Made by a program: the position numbers and the translations under genes. Under the pieces are notes generated by a model. It searched no databases and was not told where the DNA came from. It worked only from the letters and a program-made list of their open reading frames with translations. A DNA stretch of 64,000 nucleotides, from assembly GCF_004025535.1 (NCBI RefSeq), contig NZ_QJRG01000033.1, forward strand, positions 496,001-560,000, written 5' to 3'. Below are positions 30,618-38,907 of this stretch, piece after piece. Source of the stretch: Pseudomonas alkylphenolica (GTDB taxonomy: Bacteria > Pseudomonadota > Gammaproteobacteria > Pseudomonadales > Pseudomonadaceae). The stretch's first letter is position 1. Each line of letters opens with the position of its first letter.

Positions 30618-31856
30618 TCAAGCGCGAACGGCTTCCGGCAATGGCAATGCCAACAGACGCTCGTCCAGCAGACCCAGGCCTTCCTGGAACAACTGGTTGC
30701 TGCGCTCGTTATCCCCCAGCCCCGCCAGCAGGCGCGCAAGTTCGGCACAGGCCTCGGGGTTGCGTTGCAAACGCAAGCTGCTTTCCAGGTAGTCGCGCGC
30801 CTTGCCCCAGAGACGGTTCTGCAGGCTCAGCCGGCCCAGGGTGAGCAACAGTCCCGGATCATCGCCATGGTCCTTCAACCAGCCTTCCGCTGTTTGCAGT
30901 TGACGCGCCACATCAGACCCGCGCACCAGGCCATAGAGCCTTGCCAGGTGGCTCTCGTACTGACGCTTGAGCGCGGCACGCAGCACCTCCTCAGCCTCGC
31001 CTTGCGCACCCAGTTGGCGCAGTTGCTCGGCATAGGCCGAGACCAGTTGCGGCTCCTGTCGCTGCGCCGCCGTAAGCTGCTGCCAGGCGCGCTCCAGTGA
31101 CTGGCGCGCACTCTGGTCCTCGCCCTCACGGCTGACAGCCAGGCTCAGGTTTTCGCCCCAGGCGCGGCGCTCCAGATCCGCCAACTCGGCGGCCGGCAAG
31201 ACTTTGTCTTTGCGCAGCTCAGGCAACAGGCGGATCAGCGCCGACCAGTCGCCACGCTCGCGGTACAGCCGCTGCAACAGGCGCAGCACCTGCGCGTTAT
31301 GCGGATGACGCTCCTGCATGGCCTGCAGGGTTGTCAGGGCCGCATCACTCTCGCCGCGATCCATCTGCAACTGGGCATGACTCAAGGCAATGGCCAGCTC
31401 GGCTTGCGGCTGACGCTCCAGCGCCCGCTCCAGCAAGTTATCGCGGTCTTCCACGCGGCCCAGTTCATTGGCGGCGCGAGCGGCGCCGAGGTAGTACAGC
31501 AGTGGCTGCCGCTCGGCTTCGGCGGCGCGTTGCAGGTGACGCTGGGCACTGGCCCAACGCCCCTCGGCAAGGTCCAGCTGGCCCTGCTCGATGGCCAGCC
31601 GGGTACGACGGCTGCGGTTGCGCCGTGACCAGGGATTGACCACGCCGCTGGAGGTCAGCACCAGCCCCACCAGAAAACGCACCAGCAACACACCCAGAAT
31701 GAGACAGGCCAATACCGCGAGCGCTGTCCAGAGGCCGGATTGATAGCGAAAGCTGCCGTAGGAAATCAACACATAACCACTGTGTTTGGCGATCGCGATC
31801 CCGAGCGCGGCAGCGGCCGCAATGGCCACGACTGCCAGCAGGTATACGCGTTTCAT
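30618..31856 (-). CDS. hemY: HemY, TPR-repeat heme-operon membrane protein
   Basis: 412-residue inner-membrane protein: two N-terminal helices (VYLLAVVAIAAAAALGIAIA; WTALAVLACLILGVLLVRFL) followed by a long TPR array, for example RHLQRAAEAERQPLLYYLGA. This is proteobacterial HemY, not the protoporphyrinogen oxidase HemY of Gram-positives. Role proposed in late heme synthesis or coordination, not enzymatic. Its ATG overlaps the hemX stop by four bases. Last gene of hemC-hemD-hemX-hemY. Confidence 0.93.
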   Translation of the reverse strand: MKRVYLLAVVAIAAAAALGIAIAKHSGYVLISYGSFRYQSGLWTALAVLACLILGVLLVRFLVGLVLTSSGVVNPWSRRNRSRRTRLAIEQGQLDLAEGRWASAQRHLQRAAEAERQPLLYYLGAARAANELGRVEDRDNLLERALERQPQAELAIALSHAQLQMDRGESDAALTTLQAMQERHPHNAQVLRLLQRLYRERGDWSALIRLLPELRKDKVLPAAELADLERRAWGENLSLAVSREGEDQSARQSLERAWQQLTAAQRQEPQLVSAYAEQLRQLGAQGEAEEVLRAALKRQYESHLARLYGLVRGSDVARQLQTAEGWLKDHGDDPGLLLTLGRLSLQNRLWGKARDYLESSLRLQRNPEACAELARLLAGLGDNERSNQLFQEGLGLLDERLLALPLPEAVRA

Positions 31857-32947
31857 GGCTTGACCTCCTCGGCCGGCAGGTGCCGACGCTCAAGGTACGC
31901 CTGCACAGCACTGAGGCTGTCCGCCAGGTCTGGAACCACAACCGACACCGGCTCTTCTGCCAGGGCATTGAGGCTGTCGAGCATGGCTTTGCTCTGCGGG
32001 TTGTCCGCATTGAAGTTGGCCAGCAGGATACTGCGCGCATCGTCCAGGGCCTGGGTATAGACCTTTGCTTCACCATTGAGCGCGGCCCACTGGGCCTGTT
32101 CGATCGTCAGGCTCAGGGCCAGGCGCAGCTGGTTGAGGGATTGCCCAGCCAGCAACGGACGAATGTTTTCGTCGGCATTGAAATCGATCTGGAAGTACTT
32201 GGATATTTCCGCCCACCACTGCGACCAGCGACTGGCGCCATCGCCATCGGCGGTCAGTGCACCCAAGGCGTCGGCATTACTGTTGAACTCTGGCGACACC
32301 GCGCTCAATTGCTGCACCAGTTCACGCTGCGCCGCCAGTTTCAGGAACAACCCGGTACGGTCCGGTTGCTGAACGCTGTTGAGTGTGGCCAGGCTTTTGG
32401 TCAGTTGCTCGCGCGCGGCAAAGGCGCCCGGGTCACTCTGCTCACGCAGAATCTCGTCAGCCCCCTGAACCAGCGCGCGCGCACTGACGATATCCTGCAG
32501 GGCAGACAAGCGCAGGCTGGCCAGGCGTAGCAAATGCTCGGCCTCCGCCAGGCGCCAGTCCTTGCGGCTAGCGCCAAGAATGGTTTCCAGACGCTGGCTC
32601 AACCGTTGCTGATCACCCTGCAGTTGCGCAACCAGGCGGCGACGGTCTTCGAGCTCGTCTGCTGCCGGCAACGCCGCCAACTGCGCCGACATCTGCTGCT
32701 CACGCAGCTGCAGCGCCTGGGTCTTTTCGCTCAAGGATTGCAGGTACTGGCCCTGGCCTTGTTCGGCACCCTGGAGCTGACGCACCTGCCACACGCCCCA
32801 CCCGCCTACTGCAACGCCCGCAGCTCCGAGCAGCAAAGCCAGGATTGCCAGGCCATTGGCCGAGCGCTTGCTCGGCGTGGCGGCAGTGGGTTCAGACGCT
32901 TCTGGCGTCGCTTGCAGGTCATCGTTGGGCAAGACAGTTTCGCTCAC
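31853..32947 (-). CDS. hemX: HemX, putative uroporphyrinogen-III C-methyltransferase-like membrane protein
   Basis: 364 residues: a disordered acidic start, one helix (LAILALLLGAAGVAVGGWGVW, about 33-53), then a periplasmic coiled coil rich in Gln, Leu and Arg (about 55-125) and a helical domain (DWRLAEAEHLLRLASLRL). The methyltransferase name is historic: no SAM-binding motif is present. Third gene of the hem operon, 32 bp after hemD; overlaps hemY. Confidence 0.92.
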   Translation of the reverse strand: MSETVLPNDDLQATPEASEPTAATPSKRSANGLAILALLLGAAGVAVGGWGVWQVRQLQGAEQGQGQYLQSLSEKTQALQLREQQMSAQLAALPAADELEDRRRLVAQLQGDQQRLSQRLETILGASRKDWRLAEAEHLLRLASLRLSALQDIVSARALVQGADEILREQSDPGAFAAREQLTKSLATLNSVQQPDRTGLFLKLAAQRELVQQLSAVSPEFNSNADALGALTADGDGASRWSQWWAEISKYFQIDFNADENIRPLLAGQSLNQLRLALSLTIEQAQWAALNGEAKVYTQALDDARSILLANFNADNPQSKAMLDSLNALAEEPVSVVVPDLADSLSAVQAYLERRHLPAEEVKP

Positions 32948-32979
32948 GTATCCATCCTTTGCATTGGGCTCGACGCCAA

Positions 32980-33759
32980 TCAGCTTAGCGCCTCAAGGGC
33001 AGGTGCGGGGGTTTGCCGCAACGCTGCCAATAACGCCGCGGCACTGGCACCGCGACAGTCCACTACATTCTGTGCACCGGCTTCCCGGGCTTGTGCCGCT
33101 ACGCGCGGGCTGGGCACAAACAATGTCAGCTGCGCCAACCTTGGCCAATCATTCGCAGCCAACTGGCGAAGGTGTTCAAACCCCTGCCCACTGCTGACCA
33201 CCAGGCCGTTCAGGCGTTCACTGCAAACGCGCCCGGCCAGGGTGCCATCCGGGTAGGCTGGCAAACAACGGCGGTAGAGTTCCAGATAATCGACACTAGC
33301 ACCTTGCTCAGCGAGACGCTCGGCGAGCCATTCGCGCCCGCCCTCGCCGCGCATGATCAACACACGGGGTGCCGGGCCGGCAATGGCCTGACACAGCGCC
33401 GGCAACTGCAGCAGCGCCTCGCTGTCGTCACCCACGGGCGGGTAACTGACCTGACAGCCCTGCGCCTGCAGAATCTGAGCAGAAGCGGCGCCCACGGTGA
33501 ACCAGGCCAGCGGCGGCAGTTGTGGCCACAATCGCGACAGTTCGGCCAGACCAAGGCGGGCCGCCGGCTTGCTTACCACGATAATCGCCGCGTAGCGATC
33601 GACAGCGCGCAACACGCCCAGCGCCTGCTCATCCAGCCCCACGGGCTCAATCTCCAGCAGCGGCAGGCTACTGCTCGCGACGCCGTGTTCAAGCAGGCTC
33701 TGCGCCAGGGCCGTGCATTCTTCCGCCGGCCGGGTCAGGAGCAGGCGCCAGCGGTTCAC
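32980..33759 (-). CDS. hemD: uroporphyrinogen-III synthase
   Basis: 259-residue enzyme that cyclises hydroxymethylbilane with inversion of ring D. Conservation in the HemD family is low, but the [18 protein letters not shown] start, [43 protein letters not shown] and [11 protein letters not shown] blocks are recognisable. Its ATG overlaps the hemC stop by four bases (ATGA). Cytoplasmic. Confidence 0.93.
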   Translation of the reverse strand: MNRWRLLLTRPAEECTALAQSLLEHGVASSSLPLLEIEPVGLDEQALGVLRAVDRYAAIIVVSKPAARLGLAELSRLWPQLPPLAWFTVGAASAQILQAQGCQVSYPPVGDDSEALLQLPALCQAIAGPAPRVLIMRGEGGREWLAERLAEQGASVDYLELYRRCLPAYPDGTLAGRVCSERLNGLVVSSGQGFEHLRQLAANDWPRLAQLTLFVPSPRVAAQAREAGAQNVVDCRGASAAALLAALRQTPAPALEALS

Positions 33760-34697
33760 GGGTGGCCAGCCTCGCCATAAACCGCCTTGAGGATCTCTTC
33801 AGCGCCTTGCTGCAGCAGGGCTTCGGCCACCTGCACACCCAATGCCTGCGCGTCACTGCGCGGCGCCCGGGCCTGTGCGGTCAGCAGCTTGCCGCCACTC
33901 GGCTCGCCCACCAGCCCCCGCAACCACAGCTGCTCGCCTTCAAGCACGGCGTAGCAGGCAATCGGAACCTGGCAACCGCCATTGAGGTGCTTGTTCAGGG
34001 CGCGCTCGGCAACCACACGGTCAGCGGTGTCCTGATGGTGCAGCGGTGCCAGCAATGCATGGATCTCGCTGTCGACGCTGCGGCATTCGATGCCCACCGC
34101 GCCCTGGCCACCGGCAGGCAGGCTGTCTTCTACGCTGATGCTGGAGCTTATCCGCGCTTCAAAACCGAGGCGAATCAGGCCGGCAGCCGCAAGGATGATT
34201 GCGTCGTACTCGCCGGCATCCAGTTTGGCCAGGCGAGTATTGACGTTGCCGCGCAAAAAGCGGATTTCAAGGTCAGGTCGGCGGGCCAGAAGCTGGGCCT
34301 GTCGACGCAGGCTGGAGGTACCCACGATGCTCCCGGCAGGCAGTTCATCGAGGTTCTTGAAGGTGTTGGAAACGAAGGCGTCACGCGGGTCTTCGCGCTC
34401 GCAGATGCAGTACAGCCCCAGGCCTTCGGGGAAGTCCATCGGTACGTCTTTCATCGAATGTACGGCGATGTCAGCCTGGTTTTCCAGCAACGCGGTCTCA
34501 AGCTCTTTGACGAACAGGCCTTTGCCGCCAATCTTCGACAATGGCGAGTCGAGCAGCTTGTCGCCCCTGCTGACCATCGGGACCAGTGTTACCAACAGGC
34601 CAGGGTGAGCCTGCTCCAGACGGGCTTTGACGTATTCGGCCTGCCACAGGGCAAGGGCACTTTTGCGCGTGGCAATGCGGATTTCACGAGTGGACAT
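33756..34697 (-). CDS. hemC: porphobilinogen deaminase (hydroxymethylbilane synthase)
   Basis: 313-residue enzyme that polymerises four porphobilinogens. The dipyrromethane cofactor is bound by Cys242 in [12 protein letters not shown]. Other conserved blocks: [38 protein letters not shown] with the catalytic Asp, and [11 protein letters not shown]. First gene of hemCDXY and downstream of algR on the same strand, 116 bp away. Confidence 0.97.
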   Translation of the reverse strand: MSTREIRIATRKSALALWQAEYVKARLEQAHPGLLVTLVPMVSRGDKLLDSPLSKIGGKGLFVKELETALLENQADIAVHSMKDVPMDFPEGLGLYCICEREDPRDAFVSNTFKNLDELPAGSIVGTSSLRRQAQLLARRPDLEIRFLRGNVNTRLAKLDAGEYDAIILAAAGLIRLGFEARISSSISVEDSLPAGGQGAVGIECRSVDSEIHALLAPLHHQDTADRVVAERALNKHLNGGCQVPIACYAVLEGEQLWLRGLVGEPSGGKLLTAQARAPRSDAQALGVQVAEALLQQGAEEILKAVYGEAGHP

Positions 34698-34813
34698 GGA
34701 TCGATCCGTACAAGATAGATGCTACGGATGATAACAGCTCAATCCGGCTCGCCTGCAGATCTATGTCACAGGAAAAACCACCATCCCTGGTGGAATCATC
34801 GAACCGCTGCGGG

Positions 34814-35560
34814 CTAAAGCTGCTGCATCATCTTGCGTACGCCCGCGACATGCCGGCGGCTGACAATCAGCGCGTCACCATTGAGCCCCTTGAGAAACAG
34901 CTGGAAATGCCCAAGCGGCGTGCGCTGCATTCGCTCGATGCGATTGCGCGCTACCAGCGCATTGCGGTGAATACGCACAAAACGCTCGCCGAACTCGTCT
35001 TCCAGGGCCTTGAGCGGCTCGTCGAGCAGCACTTCCCCGCCGTCATGACGCAAAGTCACGTACTTGTGATCGGCAATAAAGTAGATCACATGGTCCAGGG
35101 GGATCAGCTCGATGCCTTTGCGGGTTCGCGCACTGATATGGCTGCGCGGCCCGTTGCCGCTTTCGGCGGCCGGCCGGGTCAGTGCCGAGAGCTGTACCCG
35201 ATTTGGCCGCTCGGCCTTGCGCAAGGCTTCGCGCAGCCCTGCAGCATCGGTGCTCTTGAGCACGTAGCTCAACGTACTGCCCTTGAAGGCCTGCACGCCA
35301 AACTCGTCTTCGTGGGTGGTAAACAGCACAGCCGGTGGCGCTTCGCGCTCGCATAACCGGGCGGCGACCTGAAGGCCGTCCATGCCGGGCATGCGAATGT
35401 CGAGCAGCACCACCTCGGGCTTGAGGCTGTCGATCAGGGCCAGAGCTTCATCGCCATTGGTGGCGCTGGGCTCCAGCACTGTATAACCCTCCAGTTCGCC
35501 AAGCAGTCGGCTCAGGCGTTCCCGGGCTTGGGGTTCGTCATCAACGATCAGGACATTCAT
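34814..35560 (-). CDS. algR: LytTR response regulator AlgR
   Basis: 248 residues, the length of P. aeruginosa AlgR. Receiver domain: acidic pair Asp7/Asp8, phospho-acceptor Asp54 in VVLLDIRMPGMDG, conserved Thr/Lys region YVLKSTD. C-terminal LytTR DNA-binding domain from about residue 140: LIPLDHVIYFIADHKYVTLR and FVRIHRNALVARNRI. The start is MNVLIVDDEP. In P. aeruginosa the sensor AlgZ/FimS is encoded just upstream; here only 322 bp separate algR from divergent argH, so no sensor gene is present. Confidence 0.95.
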   Translation of the reverse strand: MNVLIVDDEPQARERLSRLLGELEGYTVLEPSATNGDEALALIDSLKPEVVLLDIRMPGMDGLQVAARLCEREAPPAVLFTTHEDEFGVQAFKGSTLSYVLKSTDAAGLREALRKAERPNRVQLSALTRPAAESGNGPRSHISARTRKGIELIPLDHVIYFIADHKYVTLRHDGGEVLLDEPLKALEDEFGERFVRIHRNALVARNRIERMQRTPLGHFQLFLKGLNGDALIVSRRHVAGVRKMMQQL

Positions 35561-35882
35561 ATTGCGCTGGATTCCTGCGTGAGTCTCGCACAAGGGTAGC
35601 GTAGACAAGTGAGGTACGACCGTCACGGCGATCCACGCTCTGACTCGCACGAAGGCTAAAGATTCACTGGATCGGCAGGAAACATGCAGATCCTCTGTCC
35701 AACTGTAGACGGTTGCCGGAACGCTGCCGTTCAATCGATAAATATCCTGTTGTTCGAGCGCTGTCGCGTACCCCTGCCGCGACATATTCACGCATCTGCC
35801 CCGACCGCCGCCCTGCGGCTTGGCGCTCAACCCTGCTATTATCGACGCCACTTTTCCGTTCACGCCTTCAACGAGTGAATCC
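35561..35882. promoter_or_regulatory. divergent algR-argH intergenic region
   Basis: 322 bp with no credible gene. It must hold the promoters of algR (minus) and argH (plus). A possible minus-10 element TATTAT lies at 35837-35842 before argH; I see no matching minus-35. No algZ remnant was recognised. Confidence 0.5.
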
Positions 35883-37277
35883 ATGAGCACCGACAAGACC
35901 AATCAGTCCTGGGGCGGCCGCTTCAGTGAGCCCGTCGACGCCTTCGTCGCCCGTTTCACCGCCTCCGTCAATTTCGACCAGCGCCTGTACCGCCACGACA
36001 TCATGGGTTCGATCGCCCACGCCACCATGCTGGCGAAGGTCGGCGTACTGACCGATGCCGAGCGCGACACCATCATCGATGGCCTGAAAACCATCCAGGG
36101 CGAAATCGAAGCCGGTAACTTCGACTGGCGCGTCGACCTTGAAGACGTGCACATGAACATCGAAGCACGCCTGACCGACCGCATCGGCATCACCGGTAAA
36201 AAGCTGCACACCGGCCGTAGCCGCAACGATCAGGTCGCCACCGACATCCGCCTGTGGCTGCGCGATGAAATCGACCTGATCCTGGCCGAGATCACCCGCC
36301 TGCAGCAGGGCCTGCTGGAGCAGGCCGAGCGCGAAGCCGAGACCATCATGCCCGGCTTCACCCACCTGCAAACCGCCCAGCCAGTGACCTTTGGTCACCA
36401 CCTGCTGGCCTGGTTCGAAATGCTCAGCCGCGACTACGAGCGCCTGGTCGACTGCCGCAAGCGCACCAATCGCATGCCACTGGGCAGCGCGGCGCTGGCC
36501 GGCACCACTTACCCGATCGATCGTGAACTGACCTGCCAGCTGCTGGGCTTTGAAGCGGTAGGTGGCAACTCGCTGGACGGCGTGTCCGACCGTGACTTCG
36601 CCATTGAATTCTGCGCAGCCGCCAGCGTGGCGATGATGCACCTGTCGCGCTTCTCCGAAGAGCTGGTGCTGTGGACCAGCGCCCAGTTCCAGTTCATCGA
36701 CCTGCCCGACCGCTTCTGCACCGGCAGCTCGATCATGCCGCAAAAGAAAAACCCGGACGTCCCGGAGCTGGTACGTGGCAAGACCGGTCGTGTGTTTGGC
36801 GCGCTCACCGGCCTGCTGACCCTGATGAAAGGCCAGCCACTGGCCTACAACAAGGACAACCAGGAAGACAAAGAGCCGCTGTTCGACGCCGCGGACACCC
36901 TGCGTGACTCCCTGCGCGCCTTTGCCGACATGATTCCGGCGATCAAACCGCGCCATGCGATCATGCGCGAAGCGGCCCTGCGCGGCTTCTCCACCGCGAC
37001 AGACCTGGCCGACTACCTGGTACGCCGTGGCCTGCCGTTCCGTGATTGCCACGAAATTGTCGGCCATGCGGTGAAATATGGTGTCGACACCGGTAAAGAC
37101 CTGGCCGAAATGAGCCTGGACGAGCTGCGTCAGTTCAGCGACCAGATTGAACAGGATGTGTTCGCCGTGCTCACCCTGGAAGGCTCGGTTAACGCCCGTA
37201 ACCACATTGGCGGTACGGCGCCAGCTCAAGTCCGGGCCGCTGTAGCCCGCGGCAAAGCGCTGCTGGCCAGCCGCTAA
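35883..37277 (+). CDS. argH: argininosuccinate lyase
   Basis: 464-residue enzyme of the last arginine step, splitting argininosuccinate into arginine and fumarate. Superfamily signature [15 protein letters not shown] (flexible catalytic loop with the active Ser) is intact, as are [17 protein letters not shown] and [14 protein letters not shown]. Start ATG 35883 gives [20 protein letters not shown], the normal N-terminus. Cytoplasmic tetramer; single gene. Confidence 0.97.
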   Translation: MSTDKTNQSWGGRFSEPVDAFVARFTASVNFDQRLYRHDIMGSIAHATMLAKVGVLTDAERDTIIDGLKTIQGEIEAGNFDWRVDLEDVHMNIEARLTDRIGITGKKLHTGRSRNDQVATDIRLWLRDEIDLILAEITRLQQGLLEQAEREAETIMPGFTHLQTAQPVTFGHHLLAWFEMLSRDYERLVDCRKRTNRMPLGSAALAGTTYPIDRELTCQLLGFEAVGGNSLDGVSDRDFAIEFCAAASVAMMHLSRFSEELVLWTSAQFQFIDLPDRFCTGSSIMPQKKNPDVPELVRGKTGRVFGALTGLLTLMKGQPLAYNKDNQEDKEPLFDAADTLRDSLRAFADMIPAIKPRHAIMREAALRGFSTATDLADYLVRRGLPFRDCHEIVGHAVKYGVDTGKDLAEMSLDELRQFSDQIEQDVFAVLTLEGSVNARNHIGGTAPAQVRAAVARGKALLASR

Positions 37278-37287
37278 GCCCTGCGCA

Positions 37288-37317
37288 CAGGCTCGTCGGC
37301 GCAATGCCGCGAGCCTG
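37288..37317. terminator. hairpin between argH and GST gene
   Basis: CAGGCTCG...CGAGCCTG with an inner CGGC/GCCG pair forms a 12-bp stem with one bulge, between convergent genes. No T-run, so a terminator role for both sides is only likely by position. Confidence 0.4.
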
Positions 37318-37330
37318 CTCGGCGGACGGC

Positions 37331-37996
37331 TTAACGCTTGCCGCTACGCACCATGTCGAGGAATGCGGGCATCTGCGCTTCCTTGTCAGCGGTGATTTTC
37401 TGTACGTTGGGATTCTGCTTGAAGTGTTTGAGCAGCGCCTTTGCCTGCGGAAAGTCCGCCAACAGGTCGATATCAAAGACTTCCTTGCCCACTGCACTGG
37501 CCAGATCGAGACTGAAGCAGAACTTCATGTCGGCAAGGGTCATCTGGTTGCCCGCAACATAGGGTGAGAAGCTGCCGTTACGCTTGAGCGTCTCCACACC
37601 CGCCAGCAGCTCGGCCTTTGCCTTGTCCTTGATGGCCGGATCGACCTTGGCTCCAAAGAAGGCTTCCGGGTAGCAGGCGCGGGCCGGCAACTCGATGTAG
37701 AGCTCGATCTCTTTGGCCAGCTCACGCACCTTGGCCTGAGCAAAGGCGTCGGTCGGCAGCAGTGGCTTGTCCCCGGCGTGGGTGTATTCGATGTACTCGA
37801 GAATCAGGCTGGTCTCGCTCAGAAAGCCATGCTCGGTTTCCAGCACTGGCACCTTGCCGCGCGGGCTCTTCTTCAGCGCATCCGGGCTCTGACCACCGAA
37901 AAACAGCACCTCTTCGAACGGCAGGCCTTTTTCCAGCAGCGCCAGCTTGACCATGTTGTAGTAGTTACTGACAGCAAATCCATGAAGCTTGAGCAT
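37331..37996 (-). CDS. glutathione S-transferase family protein
   Basis: 221-residue GST. The N-terminal thioredoxin-like domain starts MLKLHGFAVSNYYNMVKLAL with Ser/Tyr near the usual catalytic position, and contains KVPVLETEHGFLSETSLILEYI, the glutathione gamma-Glu-binding block. A helical C-terminal domain follows (TLADMKFCFSLDLAS). Substrate unknown. Ends opposite argH. Confidence 0.9.
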   Translation of the reverse strand: MLKLHGFAVSNYYNMVKLALLEKGLPFEEVLFFGGQSPDALKKSPRGKVPVLETEHGFLSETSLILEYIEYTHAGDKPLLPTDAFAQAKVRELAKEIELYIELPARACYPEAFFGAKVDPAIKDKAKAELLAGVETLKRNGSFSPYVAGNQMTLADMKFCFSLDLASAVGKEVFDIDLLADFPQAKALLKHFKQNPNVQKITADKEAQMPAFLDMVRSGKR

Positions 37997-38142
37997 GAAT
38001 ACAGCCTCCAGGCCGGAAAGGGGTTGGCCGAGGAGTTATAGACCCAAGGCCGGGTACTGACCAGCATCATGGAGTTTGTCGATAGCAAGGCATTGGCTGC
38101 GGGCTCATGGCAAACTGGACGCCCCTTCAGAGGAGATCGCCC

Positions 38143-38427
38143 ATGAGCGAGCCAACCGATATCGACAACGACGAAGAAGAGTTCGCCGAGTCGACCCTGA
38201 TCGAAGCGATCGAAAACCAGATTGAAAGCGACAACCCACCGGCGGCCAAAGCCACGTTCAACAAGCTCACCCTGGTGGGTTACGAGCGCGACGACATCCT
38301 CAACCTCATGGCCCATGTGCTGGCCTACGAGATTGACGCAATGCTCGAAGAAGACCGCGCCTTCAACACCGAATGGTACGAAACCGCCTTGCGCGCCCTG
38401 CCCGAGCTGCCGCCGGAAAAGGACTGA
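38143..38427 (+). CDS. small acidic conserved hypothetical protein
   Basis: 94 residues, strongly acidic (TDIDNDEEEFAESTLIEAIE at the N-terminus), predicted mostly helical. Start ATG 38143 with AGGAG seven bases upstream. No domain recognised. It sits before the TIGR02647 gene, and conservation among Pseudomonas at this locus is my recollection rather than a test. Confidence 0.75.
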   Translation: MSEPTDIDNDEEEFAESTLIEAIENQIESDNPPAAKATFNKLTLVGYERDDILNLMAHVLAYEIDAMLEEDRAFNTEWYETALRALPELPPEKD

Positions 38428-38511
38428 AGCAAAGCAGGATTTCCCTGACTACACTGCAAAACCAGGCACCGGCGACGGTGCTGCCCTCCTTGTCTGGAAG
38501 TCGGAGTCTCT

Positions 38512-38757
38512 ATGTCGTTTACCCCCGAACTGATTGCCGAGCTGGAAGTCCTTGCCCTGTTCAACCTGGATAGCAGCCAGGAAGGCATCAAGGTCCATAA
38601 CACTGCGTCGAAAGAGCTCATCGCTGCAGCCCAACGCCTGTACGACAAAGGACTGACCGACCAGCCGGACGGCGGCTACCTGACCAGTCTGGGGCATGAT
38701 GCTGCCGAACACGCACAGCAGTTGCTGACCATCCTGAACGTCGCCCAGCCAGCCTGA
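38512..38757 (+). CDS. TIGR02647 family protein
   Basis: 81-residue small protein matching the TIGR02647 pattern: SFTPELIAELEVLALFNLDS, then HNTASKELIAAAQRLYDKGL and DGGYLTSLGHDAAEHAQ. It looks like a compact helical domain, possibly winged-helix. Function unknown. 84 bp after the preceding small gene, possibly co-transcribed. Confidence 0.82.
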   Translation: MSFTPELIAELEVLALFNLDSSQEGIKVHNTASKELIAAAQRLYDKGLTDQPDGGYLTSLGHDAAEHAQQLLTILNVAQPA

Positions 38758-38797
38758 ACCTGATTTGCGCAAGCAACTATCCGCTCCCACAGAACCC

Positions 38798-38822
38798 TGT
38801 AGGAGCGGATTTATCCGCGATT
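38798..38822. repeat. partial REP-like element
   Basis: CTGTAGGAGCGGATTTATCC followed by GCGAT repeats the arm sequence of the element at 20719-20827. A single arm without a partner, upstream of cyaA. Confidence 0.65.
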
Positions 38823-38907
38823 CTCTGCGCTGACAAATTGGCGTCAAAATTCAAATAACGCTTAAACTCGCCACAGCGTCCCTCCACATGGCCGGTTTTA
38901 GCTTGCG

